Shown here in pieces: positions 18,101 to 26,174 of a stretch of 64,000 bases of DNA. This DNA comes from Verrucomicrobiota bacterium (lineage in GTDB: Bacteria; Verrucomicrobiota; Verrucomicrobiia; Verrucomicrobiales; Akkermansiaceae), in contig JAFLEH010000023.1 of assembly GCA_017301995.1 (NCBI GenBank), positions 62,001 to 126,000 of the forward strand, written 5' to 3'. The notes below the pieces were generated by a model, which worked only from the letters and a program-made list of their open reading frames with translations, had not been told where the DNA came from and made no database searches. Each line of letters begins with the position of its first letter. Within the stretch, counting starts at the first letter, position 1. A program made the translations under genes and the position numbers.

Positions 18101-19681
18101 CTGGAAGGAACCGTCTCCGTTGCCCATAAGAAGCGAGACGTCGCCGGTAACGCTGTTTCCTGTGGCCAGATCAGGCTTTCCGTCCGCGTTGAAATCCCCC
18201 GCCACCAGGCACACCGGATGCTTCCCTACCATGAACCGTTTCTCCTTCTGGAAGGAGCCGTCACCATAGGCCAGAAGGACGGAAACGTCATCGGACAACG
18301 CGTTGGCGGTGGCCAGGTCGGTTTTGCCGTCCCTGTTGAAGTCCGCGTGCGCAAGTGACAAGGGCAAGTCCCCTACCACGAACCGGTCACGGGTTCGGAA
18401 GGTGCCGTCGCCGTTGCCCCGCAGCACGCAAACCCGGGATGAATCGTAGGCCGGGGCGGCGAGGTCCACCTTGCCATCGCCGTCGAAATCGGCTGCAGCG
18501 AGGGACGAGGGGTCGCCTCCGGACGGGAATCGGAGCCGGGTCGGGAATGTGCCGTCACCCAACCCGGGCAGAACCGAAATCTCCCCTGAGACGTTGTTGC
18601 AGGCCGCGAGGTCGGGATGCCCGTCGGCGTTGAAATCCATCGCGACCACCGCAGCCGGACCGTCCACCGCGGCGACTCGGGTTTCGGTCCGGAAGGTGCC
18701 GTCGCCGTTGCCCAGAAGGACCGTGATGGAGTCGGAGGATCCGTTGGGGCAGGCCAGATCGAGTTTCCCGTCCCGGTTGAAATCCCCCGCCGCCGCCACG
18801 CCGCCCCCCGATCCGACGGATGGCGAATCGCTCAACACGAACGTTCCGTCGCCGTTGCTCAGCCAGATCTTCATCACGTAGTGCCCGCTGTCAACGCAGG
18901 CGAAATCGGATCGGCCGTTGCCATCGAAGTCTCCGGTCAGGATGCAGGCCACGTCGGAGAGTGATGCGCTGATCACGATCTGGGGCTGGAAGCCGCCCGC
19001 TCCGTTGCCGAGCAATACCGAGACATTGTAGGAGTTCTCGTTGGCAGTTGCGAGGTCGGGCTTCCCGTCGCCATTAAAGTCCCCCGCCGCAACGGAAACC
19101 GGACCTTCGCCGACGTCGAAGGACAACTCGGCCTGGAAGGTGCCGTTCCCGTTCCCGAGGAACACGGAAACACTGTCGTCCCACTCGTTGGCGACGGCCA
19201 GATCCGCCCTGCCGTCCCGGTTGAAATCGGCCGCAACGAGGGAGGAGGGGCCGCTGGCGAGGCTGCCTCCTACGGGCAGAATAAGGTGAGGCAGGAAAGT
19301 GCCGTCTCCCTTGCCGAGGAGGACGGAAGCGCTGTCGGAATATACGTTTGCCGTGGCCAAGTCGGGTTTTCCGTCCGAATTGAAATCGGCGGCGACCACC
19401 GAGTTGGGACCCGCCCCGACTATGTTGGTCCTCTCGCCCGGCGGGACCGAGACGGGTCCAGCTTGTCCGTGCAGCGAGCATGGCCCCAGGATCATTACCA
19501 CGCTCAAGGCGGCCAAGCCCAGGTCGGAGACCGCCGTGCGGTATGGAACCCGGTTGGCGGAGGGGCGGCGGAAGACTCCCGGTGAGGGCAGGCCCTGGCC
19601 GGGAAGCCGCGCGGGCGCGGGTGCCTCCAGGCCGTGGGCGGCGGGGTGCCTCGTGCGTCCTACTGCGGATGGTGCGATCAT
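15188..19681 (-). CDS. Giant secreted VCBS/FG-GAP repeat protein (21 repeats)
   Basis: About 1,497 residues. After a long basic N-terminus and a hydrophobic stretch (LGLAALSVVMILGPCSLHG) come 21 repeats of about 50 residues with the core DFNxDGKPDLATAN plus LLGNGDGTF, i.e. calcium-loop FG-GAP/VCBS blades, enough for about three seven-bladed propellers. Next is an ASPM/Hydin-like domain (FGSLSVGASSSLTFTVKNTG), then a jellyroll module (GTVSFWWKVSSEEDFDFL), then a DPDKDGVVNLLEYAFGL loop and terminal sandwich ending FVRLKVIAP. Such proteins are exported and serve adhesion or matrix roles. The start is uncertain: 19681 and 19720 are both ATG without a clear ribosome site. It is the last gene of the co-oriented run. 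Confidence 0.75.
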   Translation of the reverse strand: MIAPSAVGRTRHPAAHGLEAPAPARLPGQGLPSPGVFRRPSANRVPYRTAVSDLGLAALSVVMILGPCSLHGQAGPVSVPPGERTNIVGAGPNSVVAADFNSDGKPDLATANVYSDSASVLLGKGDGTFLPHLILPVGGSLASGPSSLVAADFNRDGRADLAVANEWDDSVSVFLGNGNGTFQAELSFDVGEGPVSVAAGDFNGDGKPDLATANENSYNVSVLLGNGAGGFQPQIVISASLSDVACILTGDFDGNGRSDFACVDSGHYVMKIWLSNGDGTFVLSDSPSVGSGGGVAAAGDFNRDGKLDLACPNGSSDSITVLLGNGDGTFRTETRVAAVDGPAAVVAMDFNADGHPDLAACNNVSGEISVLPGLGDGTFPTRLRFPSGGDPSSLAAADFDGDGKVDLAAPAYDSSRVCVLRGNGDGTFRTRDRFVVGDLPLSLAHADFNRDGKTDLATANALSDDVSVLLAYGDGSFQKEKRFMVGKHPVCLVAGDFNADGKPDLATGNSVTGDVSLLMGNGDGSFQTEQRFTPGGSQLRALAIADFNGDGMLDIVSTTRYLLLGNGDGTFRAPRFVGTTEETTVPDSIAAGDIDRDGSMDIAITYGSSDRVAVILGNGNGTFQFERIVTVGRFPEMATLDDLNADGMPDLVVCNYSDVSVLLGNGDGTFLPETRYPVISSAVGHCVGDVDGDGKPDILAAGGESDKYSVLYGSFSLLLGNGDGTFRPEVRHQVDSGAYDVALLDLDGDQCLDVVTTESSHDVVAVWLGRRGAGLQIPQNFLVRGGPMAVAIADFNGDGKPDLTSAKFGSDKISVLPGSGTGSFALTLGSFGMELEASAGDGPISIGTADFNADDRIDVVTANRNSDDLSVLLGKGDGTFLAQQRLAVGEGPACVATGDFNRDGKPDIVSVDEYSDQVSVRLGNGDGTFQALRTFSTHWSPTSVAVGDWNRDGKPDLATSDSSSRVITILLGNGDGTFQARVPYTLGHSPAWIASGDFNGDGKPDLATCSSLSNNVSVHLGNGNGSFQTGRLFPAGSDAEFMLAADLDWDGRVDLATANQYCDDVAVLFGKGDGTFHPERRFGLRGSPVALAAGDLNADGRMDLVTANGYGDDLSILLGVPLGSVPEITVEQPAGTNLTDGGLKDFGSLSVGASSSLTFTVKNTGSATLTGLALTKNGTHDADFVLGTPGATTLAAGGSTTFTVAFSPTVIGTRTAAIHIASNDADENPFGIMLTGTGVDPDQSVAAAIELSSKAITDGGQSPWFRQSTTTHDGIDAAQSGPISDDQSSSISLTATGSGTVSFWWKVSSEEDFDFLSFYIDGVIQDSISGEVGWQQKSYPLTAGSHTLRWTYSKEELFSDGSDCGWVDQVVLPASSTPQETWRQTYFSTTSNTGTAADMADPDKDGVVNLLEYAFGLHPLQNSAHLVPKFQRSGSNLTVTFTQPVGITGITYGAEWSPTMAAGSWLPITDTGTAPQHMFTVSLSGSQKFVRLKVIAP

Positions 19682-20062
19682 GGTGACAATCGACTTGTTG
19701 TGCCTAGAACGGTTTGCCATCACCCTGCAAAAGAGCGAGACAGTCATCGCTATCGTGATTCCGAGCGGGTAGCCGAGATTGTCCGTTTTATCTTGGGCGA
19801 TTCGCCATAGAGATGCGTTGAGGCAGAATCCAATTTGGAAGCTGCTGATAATGTTGATCCAATCTGTTTTAATTGGTGTTTTCGGAGGAAGTTGGTGATT
19901 CAAAGAGGCACAACCCGCAGCACAACAACCACCATGAGCGGCACTGTCGGGGGCGAAGAATAGGTCTGGGGCGCTCATGGTGATGCGTGTGCTAGTCGTT
20001 CGGGAAAAGAGGCTGGCGCTGCGGTCCCTCATTGGCAAGGATGTTCGTGGCGACAATCCTGG
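19682..20062 (-). other. Open, probably untranslated leader between two repeat-protein genes
   Basis: This 380-bp gap stays open in the frame of the VCBS gene for its whole length (125 codons back to 20056). The encoded peptide has no export signal suited to the protein, and no start in it has a ribosome site. It contains codons rich in Cys and Ile (GGCCAAGCASLNHQ, WINIISSFQIGF) unlike the repeat protein. No terminator was recognised. Confidence 0.4.
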
Positions 20063-22816
20063 TCACGGGGAGGCGTGGACGACCTTGAGACGGAACTGGG
20101 CCTTCGGCTTCGATGAAATCGGATCCTGGCTCCGGACTTTGAGCAAGGCCGGGGTGTCCTCAAGGATCGTCGTGTGGCCCGTGCCGGATTCCCATCCGGC
20201 CAGGTCGTCGGACACCTCGACCGTGAACTGGAGGCGGCTGGCGTTCGGGTTCCGCGTTATGGTCAGCACCAGATAGCCTCCTTCGGTGGTCATCACCACC
20301 GCTCCTGCCGAATCGGGGCGGTTGGCGCGCCGCGCTAGGGCGAACTCCAGGAGGTTCTTCAGTCCGTCCCCGTCCTTGTCACCCAAGGCGTCCGCCACCG
20401 AGGCCTCTAGACCGTTCTCTTGCTCCCAGAAATCGGGCATGCCGTCGCCGTCGCCGTCCCGCGATGCATCCAGAATCATGCCGGTTTGCTGCGCCGTGGC
20501 ACCGATCTGGTAGCCTGCTCCCGGGGCAATCCCGATGATGACGCTCTCGTCGGCCTCCGCAGCGGTGTCGGCCAGGGGATCGATGATGACCTGTGCGATG
20601 CTTTGCCCGGCAGGGATGGTCACGATGCCGGAAGTGCCGGTCATCACGGCCCCGATGACGGCGTAATCATTGCCCATCGTGGCCGTGCCGCCAATGGTGA
20701 TGTTGACCACCAGGCTGCCGCTGGTCGAGTTGCGCGTGAACGTGCAGGCCAGCGAGCCGCTGGCGTCCTCATAGATGCCCGCGGGCGACAGGCCGAGGGA
20801 CACCGACACGTCTGGCTGCGGACCAAGGCCCGAGTAAACATAGGCTGCCCCAGAAGCGCCCGCAATCTCGTCGGGCGTGCTGTTGACCCCTGTAGTGCCG
20901 CTGTCTTCATAGGGAGCCCCGGCCACCACTGTGTTGCCGGAGACCGCAACGGAACTGCCAAAGAAGTCGCCCTCCCCCGTGTTAGACGCCTTGAGGTAGG
21001 CCTGTTGGGTCCAAACCCCGCCGCTGCGCACAAACACATAGGCCGCACCGGAATTTAGGGCACTGTCGTTTGGCGTGCTGTTGACCCCGGTAGTACTGCT
21101 GGATTCATCCGATGCCCCGACGACCACCGTGTCACCCGAGATCGCCACAGAGTTGCCGAAGCTGTCCCCTCTGCCTGTATTGGACGCCTTGAGGTAGGCC
21201 TGCTGGGTCCAAACCCCACCGTTGCGCACAAACACATAGGCGGCGCCTGAATCCCGGGCCCCCTCGTTGGGTACGCTGTTCACCCCGGTCGTGCTGCTGT
21301 CTTCCAGCCATGACCCGGCGACCAATGTGTCCCCGGATATCGCAACGGATATGCCAAAATCGTCAGCCACCTCTGCATTGGACGCCTTGAGGGTGGCCTG
21401 CCAAGTCCAAATTCCGCCGCTGCGCACGAACACACTGACAGCATGCGAATCCATTCCCCCGACGGCCACCGTGTCCCCTGAGACCGCTACCTCGCCATAG
21501 GCCCCCCCCGCGGAAAAATAGGTTTCCTGGGCCCAAACCCCTCCGCTACGCACGAATACATAGGCCAAGCCATAAGCGGCTGGCTTGATGGCCACCGTGT
21601 CCCCGGACACCGCTACGGAGTGGCCGAACCCATCATAGGCTCTGGTGTTGGATGGCTTGATATAGGCCTGCTGGCTCCAAGTCGCACCGCTGCGGAAAAA
21701 AACATAGGCCGCACCAGACCGTCTGGCTCCCTCGTCTGGTGTGCTGTTGATCCCGGTCGTGCTGCTGGATTCATACAATGCCCCGACCACCACCGTGTCT
21801 CCGGATATAGCCACGGAGCAACCGAAACCGTCAGCCGAACCCGTGTTGGAAGCCTTGAGGTAGGCCTGCTGGGCCCAGGTGGCGCCGGAGCGCACGAACA
21901 CATAGGCTGCGCCGGAACCCGGAGCGCTGCCGTCAGGCGTGCTGTTGATCCCGGTCGTGCCGCTGTCTTCATTCATCGCCCCAACGACCACCGTGTCCCC
22001 GGATATCGCGACGGAGCGGCCGAAGTCGTCTCCTGCCCCCGAATTGGACGCCTTGAGATAGGCCTGCTGGGCGATGGGGTCGATGGTCAGCGGGTATCGC
22101 GCCGCCCTATCCTCGACTACCAGGCTGAACTCCCGGCCCTCCGGCCTCTCGAACCGTGATGGCAGGACCTGGCCGTCCGCGTCCCAGACTCTCAGCCCTG
22201 AATAGGAAATCAGCGTCGCGCCCGCATCGTCACGGAAGTGCACCGTTCCGGCATCGCCCAAAAGCGACGGGCGCAGGCCGCCGACCGTCACCAGCGTGAG
22301 GACCAGCGGTTCGCACGCCAATCCACCCTCCGGCCTGCCGGCCAAGGTGAACCCATGTTCCAGGCCGCGCCGGTCATTGACGAGCCATTCCTCGATCGTG
22401 TCGTTCCACCGGCATGTCAGCCGCTGCCCCGTGGCAGCCACCTCCGGCGCGCCGGTGACGCGCTGCTGCCGGGATCCGAAGCCGTAGCTTTTCAATTCCA
22501 GCCCCCAGGTCCAATCCGCACCCTTGGGGATCGCGACAAAACCCCGTCCATCGAATGTCGTGGTCCATTGCTGGCCGGGATTGTGCGCCTGCCATCTTCC
22601 GTCCACGAGACGGAACCCGTGCCGCCACGCCTCATGCGCGGTACGGATGCTCTGCCAGTCGGACTGGGCCAATCCCCGGGGAATTCGGTCGGGTGCTGCG
22701 GCGGTATGACTCCGGACGTCACGAGACGTTCCCCCATGGATGGCCTTTGGTGCAACAGACAACCCCAGCAATGGCACCAAGCACCATGCGACTCTGAAGT
22801 ATGGTGACGACTTCAT
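20063..22816 (-). CDS. Secreted FG-GAP beta-propeller protein with Calx-beta domain
   Basis: 917 residues with a signal peptide (YFRVAWCLVPLLGLSVAPKA). An N-terminal region of about 240 residues is followed by seven integrin-like repeats of the pattern AYLKASNTGxGDxFGxSVAI / SGDTVVVGA / SGAAYVFVRSG, enough for one complete seven-bladed propeller. Next comes a Calx-beta-like domain (CTFTRNSTSGSLVVNI, TIPAGQSIAQVIIDP), a calcium loop (DGDGDGMPDFWEQENGL) and a terminal sandwich, the same ending type as the downstream VCBS protein. Likely a surface or secreted adhesion protein. Its ATG overlaps the stop of a tiny lipoprotein gene (ATGA), tying both to one transcript. Repeat DNA is near-identical between blades, suggesting recent expansion. 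Confidence 0.8.
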   Translation of the reverse strand: MKSSPYFRVAWCLVPLLGLSVAPKAIHGGTSRDVRSHTAAAPDRIPRGLAQSDWQSIRTAHEAWRHGFRLVDGRWQAHNPGQQWTTTFDGRGFVAIPKGADWTWGLELKSYGFGSRQQRVTGAPEVAATGQRLTCRWNDTIEEWLVNDRRGLEHGFTLAGRPEGGLACEPLVLTLVTVGGLRPSLLGDAGTVHFRDDAGATLISYSGLRVWDADGQVLPSRFERPEGREFSLVVEDRAARYPLTIDPIAQQAYLKASNSGAGDDFGRSVAISGDTVVVGAMNEDSGTTGINSTPDGSAPGSGAAYVFVRSGATWAQQAYLKASNTGSADGFGCSVAISGDTVVVGALYESSSTTGINSTPDEGARRSGAAYVFFRSGATWSQQAYIKPSNTRAYDGFGHSVAVSGDTVAIKPAAYGLAYVFVRSGGVWAQETYFSAGGAYGEVAVSGDTVAVGGMDSHAVSVFVRSGGIWTWQATLKASNAEVADDFGISVAISGDTLVAGSWLEDSSTTGVNSVPNEGARDSGAAYVFVRNGGVWTQQAYLKASNTGRGDSFGNSVAISGDTVVVGASDESSSTTGVNSTPNDSALNSGAAYVFVRSGGVWTQQAYLKASNTGEGDFFGSSVAVSGNTVVAGAPYEDSGTTGVNSTPDEIAGASGAAYVYSGLGPQPDVSVSLGLSPAGIYEDASGSLACTFTRNSTSGSLVVNITIGGTATMGNDYAVIGAVMTGTSGIVTIPAGQSIAQVIIDPLADTAAEADESVIIGIAPGAGYQIGATAQQTGMILDASRDGDGDGMPDFWEQENGLEASVADALGDKDGDGLKNLLEFALARRANRPDSAGAVVMTTEGGYLVLTITRNPNASRLQFTVEVSDDLAGWESGTGHTTILEDTPALLKVRSQDPISSKPKAQFRLKVVHASP

Positions 22817-22971
22817 AATTGAGGAAAATATGGGTGTGAACCAAACTTTACTTCATAAACCGGCTCGGGTTCACTATTGGATGATTCAGTTTGCTGCGGG
22901 GCGGACGAAGTCGAACAACCTGATGCAACGACAATCAGCGTGAGAGTTGGAATTGCGGGGCGCATTTTCAT
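22813..22971 (-). CDS. Small lipoprotein (52 aa), paralogue of the one at 24262-24423
   Basis: 52 codons: an n-region (MKMRPAIP), a hydrophobic stretch and a lipobox-like VASGC, then a polar Pro/Gln/Ser/Glu-rich mature part. The first 20 residues nearly match a second small protein 1.4 kb upstream, and the DNA just before both ATGs is conserved (cactcctgac(c/t)att). Short entericidin-like or anchor peptides look like this, but I cannot name a family. The stop overlaps the start of the FG-GAP gene (ATGA), so the peptide is probably translated and coupled to it. Confidence 0.6.
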   Translation of the reverse strand: MKMRPAIPTLTLIVVASGCSTSSAPQQTESSNSEPEPVYEVKFGSHPYFPQL

Positions 22972-22994
22972 AATGGTCAGGAGTGGGTGCCTCA

Positions 22995-23360
22995 TCATGC
23001 TGGGCCAAATGCCTTGACCTTGCCTCTATGGTCGAATGTGATAACATAAGAGTCTCCGCGATAGACATACTCACTTTTCAAATGCCCTCGCGGATCACCT
23101 CCGATCGCTTGGAAGTTTATGCCCTGACCGTAGTCGATCATGAACTGGACACCCGTAGCACCCATGCGCGATTTCATAATTCTCTTGAATTCACCGCTGA
23201 TCGGCCCCATGACTTCCTCAACCTGCCCGACACTCATGCCGGCCTGTAGCAAATTCAACCTTTGGTCCGTTTCTCGTCTGGGGGCTCCACCCGGTGCACC
23301 TGCCGTGCAACACGATAGGATAGCGCAAACCAGCAATATTCCAATCGCCAGGGTGTTCAT
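22995..23360 (-). CDS. Small secreted protein with BamE/SmpA-like domain
   Basis: 121 residues starting MNTLAIGILLVCAILSCC, a lipoprotein-type or Cys-rich signal. The mature part contains LNLLQAGMSVGQVEEVMGP, the start of BamE/SmpA-like small domains found in outer-membrane lipoproteins, followed by a short beta-sheet region (YVYRGDSYVITFDHRGKV) that fits that fold. BamE helps the BAM complex insert outer-membrane proteins; many free-standing SmpA-like domains have other jobs, so only the fold is claimed. The ATG overlaps the stop of the upstream lipoprotein gene (ATGA). Confidence 0.6.
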   Translation of the reverse strand: MNTLAIGILLVCAILSCCTAGAPGGAPRRETDQRLNLLQAGMSVGQVEEVMGPISGEFKRIMKSRMGATGVQFMIDYGQGINFQAIGGDPRGHLKSEYVYRGDSYVITFDHRGKVKAFGPA

Positions 23361-24184
23361 TGGTTCAGGAGTTCGACGGAAACGAGCCTCAGTTGCGTTG
23401 TGCCGAAGGTGACATTTTTCGTGTCCAACCACACCGGCTCGAGCGAGAAATGATATTTCTTACCGGGTTGCAGCGTCACAGTCTTGCATGGAACGCCACA
23501 TGTCAGCTCCTTTTGGCACAACCACATCAACCGGTAGGGTCCAGCTTTGCGGCACCAACTTAGCTCCCCATTGTAGCCCAAGTGGCCAACCTTCGTTCCT
23601 GTGCCAGAAAAGGTCAACAGATCTTCCCCTGTCTCCTTCATCGATACCGACCATCCATCCCTCCTGAGATCGCTCGCGATTGCTGCGGTGCCCACATTTT
23701 CCAATGCGCCATTTATCGCATAGAAATGCAAGCGGGCCCCCTCCTTGACTGCGTCGATGTGATAGAGTGGTTCCCTGTTGCTCCTCACCGGAAAATCGCG
23801 GGCCGCTGGCAGCGGGATTTCGTCGCTCCTCGTGTATTGCTTAAGAGTCGGGCTGGATGACGCACCTTTTGGGCGAATGTCCCGCCATTGGAAGGTTTCC
23901 TTAGCCTGATGCCGCCCCTGATCCACGACCTGTCCCTCATCAATGATTCGAAGTGACGCCCCGGCCCCGAGCATCGAGCCCTTGCGTGTGAGATGGATCA
24001 CACAGCAATCCTGCGGAATCGATTTGGGCTCTCCGAATGCGCTGGTCGTGGAGGAACATGAACTCAACAGTGGCAGAACCGAGCAGGCGGGCAAGAGAAC
24101 GGCGCACGCAAGCAACCTTCGGTGAGTGAGCCGTTTGAGGAGACCAAGTTTCAGGACGAATGGGGATATTGGGAGTCGTTTCAT
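23357..24184 (-). CDS. Lipoprotein of unknown function (275 aa)
   Basis: Start at 24184 gives MKRLPISPFVLKLG followed by a hydrophobic run and a lipobox-like LLSSC, so the protein is predicted to be lipid-anchored. The mature part carries many cysteines (DCCVIHL, LSWCRKAG, LWLCQKELTCGVPC), unusual for a lipoprotein and possibly disulfide-bonded, and ends in a beta-rich segment (KYHFSLEPVWLDTKNVTF). I do not recognise the family. It is ATGA-coupled to the BamE-like gene, so the two products are probably needed together. A longer frame back to 24265 lacks a plausible start. Confidence 0.6.
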   Translation of the reverse strand: MKRLPISPFVLKLGLLKRLTHRRLLACAVLLPACSVLPLLSSCSSTTSAFGEPKSIPQDCCVIHLTRKGSMLGAGASLRIIDEGQVVDQGRHQAKETFQWRDIRPKGASSSPTLKQYTRSDEIPLPAARDFPVRSNREPLYHIDAVKEGARLHFYAINGALENVGTAAIASDLRRDGWSVSMKETGEDLLTFSGTGTKVGHLGYNGELSWCRKAGPYRLMWLCQKELTCGVPCKTVTLQPGKKYHFSLEPVWLDTKNVTFGTTQLRLVSVELLNQ

Positions 24185-24261
24185 ATTAGTTTTATGCGGG
24201 GTAAAGCATTGTCCTCGCGTTATGGTGGGTTCGCGACAGGGCACAAGTGCCAGGCTTGCAA

Positions 24262-24423
24262 TCACCGGATGACGGCAGGGCCGCCTGTGGGGCCGATGGA
24301 AATTAAAATGCCTGGTTCGGTTTTGCTATTGGATGGTTTGGGTTGTTGCGGGGTGGGCGAAGTCGAACAACCTGCTGTAATGACAATCAGCGTGAGGGTT
24401 GGAATTGCGAGGCGTATCTTCAT
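24262..24423 (-). CDS. Small lipoprotein (53 aa), paralogue of the one at 22813-22971
   Basis: 53 codons beginning MKIRLAIPTLTLIVITAGC, giving a lipobox-like ITAGC. The mature part is Pro/Ser/Lys-rich and ends in GPTGGPAVIR. Leader peptide and DNA around the start are strongly similar to the copy at 22813-22971; the C-terminal halves differ. This pattern (conserved export leader, variable tail) points to duplication with divergence of the exposed part. Function unknown. It shares the strand and spacing of the other small lipoprotein genes. Confidence 0.55.
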   Translation of the reverse strand: MKIRLAIPTLTLIVITAGCSTSPTPQQPKPSNSKTEPGILISIGPTGGPAVIR

Positions 24424-24521
24424 AATAGTCAGGAGTGGGTGGATTATTGGCAAGTTTCTGTTTTGGTGGCGAAGATCTTCGAATTGGGAAGTCATTGGAC
24501 CGGCGCTGAAAAGAGCACCGC

Positions 24522-24752
24522 CTATTCGTTGGGTATTGGTGTCCATGTCACGATTTTCACGGAACCGTCTGGTTTGCGTGTGGTTTGCGTTGTCGTGTTC
24601 CTTCCCTCCTGGAGGTCTTGGATAGCTTTCCGGAAATTTTCATTGACCTTTTGCTCGTCCAAGCCTTGATTCGAAGTTCCGCAGCCCGTGAAGCAAAGCG
24701 CAAACATCATGTTTGCCATCGCTTTGTAGGTTTGTCTGGTGGTTGCTTTCAT
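24522..24752 (-). CDS. Small lipoprotein of unknown function (76 aa)
   Basis: Start at 24752 gives MKATTRQTYKAMANMMFALC and a lipobox-like CFTGC. The mature part is short, charged and probably helical (DEQKVNENFRKAIQDLQEGR), then Thr-rich (NTTTQTTRKPDG). It lies 13 bp downstream of the ankyrin gene on the same strand and is presumably cotranscribed. No family recognised. Confidence 0.55.
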   Translation of the reverse strand: MKATTRQTYKAMANMMFALCFTGCGTSNQGLDEQKVNENFRKAIQDLQEGRNTTTQTTRKPDGSVKIVTWTPIPNE

Positions 24753-24765
24753 CCGGTATATAAGT

Positions 24766-26103
24766 CTATTTTGCTCCGTGCTTGCGCAAAATACCGACCA
24801 TATCGGCATCATTTTTCTCTATCGCTAGTTCAACCAGAGATTGCCCCCTGATTTTTTCCACAGTATCCGCCTTGCTCTTCAATAGAGCTTGGGCAACATC
24901 CTTGTGCCCAAACAAGATTGCCATGCTCAACGCTGTGTCACCATCGTTGGTTACTGCATTAACATCCGCCTTGCCAGCTAGCAGCATATCAACTGTCGAT
25001 TTCTTGCCTGCCGCAGATGCTAGAATCAGTGCTGTGCAACCATCTCTCCTTTTCGTATCCAGTGGCGCACCCCTCCGAAGAAGTTCTTTGACGATTTCAG
25101 TTTGGCCTGCTTCTGCCGACACCATCAGTAACGAGGACTTATTGATGAGATCCCTCGCGTTTATCAATTCAGGGGACTTGTTAATCATTCTGAAGACCTT
25201 TTTATAATCCCCGGAAACAGCGGCATCAATAACGTCAGATTGTCCTCCGTCCTGCCGTCTGGCCTGAGCAAGTAATGCAGCAAGTTGCCCGCTAGGTCCC
25301 TGCACATCCTGATGAACCAACGGAGTATTTTCACTAGGCTCGGTTTTAGGTTGTGTCGCAATCGCCGCATCGCGCAATTCCTGCCATGACGCAAGTGCTG
25401 CACTAGCCAATTCGGATATCTGTGGATTCGCCGCAGCTTGAAGCTTGAGTAGAGTCCTGTGGGCCTCTGGATGGATGATGTTGGCCAAGTCATTCAGCGG
25501 ACCGACATCACCTCCTTGAATCTGATCCCTATACTTCTCCACCATTTTGGCCGCCTTCCGGAACTCTTCATCAATCCATGCCTTCTCAAGAATTGTTTTC
25601 TGAAGATCGGAGCTTGGTACTAAAGTCGGAATAGCGTCATCCACGAAACAAGGCAAGGCCGACGACCAAACATCCTTGTCCATTTTCTTTTTCAACAAAG
25701 GAACCCCAATCGAGGTCTTGAATAGCGTAATATTTCGCAATTGCCTCACATCCGGGCCAAAAACGGTGCTGGTTGTTTTTCTGCCGTTCACATCGCCTTC
25801 AATTTCCACTTGAACTTGCATTTTGCCGCCGAATGTATTGGAGAGAGAACCTTGCTCTCCCACTGTACCGTATACTGCCGATCCAAGTGAATCGCACACG
25901 ACCTTTACATTATTTACGACAACTTTCCCGACAGGCATTTTGACAGTGTCATCGGTCGTTTCTGGTGTGGCCTCAGGCACGGTAATAAGCATGCACATTA
26001 GTACGATAGATGTCTTCGTAGGCAGGGCAGTGAAGACGAGCCCGGGCAACGGGGCGGCAAGGCGGGCGACAAACCGGCGGGGGCAAGAGATCATTGTTTT
26101 CAT
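24766..26103 (-). CDS. Exported ankyrin-repeat protein
   Basis: 445 residues. A basic start with a hydrophobic segment near residues 15-42 (FVARLAAPLPG, SIVLMCMLITV) suggests export or anchoring. Residues about 45-270 are unrecognised, partly beta (GKVVVNNVKVVCDSLGSAVYG). From about 280 come roughly five ankyrin repeats (DVIDAAVSGDYKKV, SLLMVSAEAGQTEIVKELLR, ALILASAAGKKSTVDMLL, ALSMAILFGHKDVAQALL, LVELAIEKNDADMVGILR). Ankyrin repeats bind proteins. Base composition is visibly more AT-rich than in the flanking housekeeping genes, which suggests transfer. It heads the lipoprotein series and lies about 70 bp downstream of the kinase gene. Confidence 0.7.
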   Translation of the reverse strand: MKTMISCPRRFVARLAAPLPGLVFTALPTKTSIVLMCMLITVPEATPETTDDTVKMPVGKVVVNNVKVVCDSLGSAVYGTVGEQGSLSNTFGGKMQVQVEIEGDVNGRKTTSTVFGPDVRQLRNITLFKTSIGVPLLKKKMDKDVWSSALPCFVDDAIPTLVPSSDLQKTILEKAWIDEEFRKAAKMVEKYRDQIQGGDVGPLNDLANIIHPEAHRTLLKLQAAANPQISELASAALASWQELRDAAIATQPKTEPSENTPLVHQDVQGPSGQLAALLAQARRQDGGQSDVIDAAVSGDYKKVFRMINKSPELINARDLINKSSLLMVSAEAGQTEIVKELLRRGAPLDTKRRDGCTALILASAAGKKSTVDMLLAGKADVNAVTNDGDTALSMAILFGHKDVAQALLKSKADTVEKIRGQSLVELAIEKNDADMVGILRKHGAK

Positions 26104-26174
26104 CGGCGGAAATTGGTGGCTTCAATGCTTTCTAAAGCAAACCGGCGGGAAAAATACGGACTTTGTGATTTTTT

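Noticed and set aside
15188..22816. Possible CRISPR or tandem-repeat array
   Set aside because: The repeats are in frame, about 150-190 bp long and encode FG-GAP/VCBS blades.
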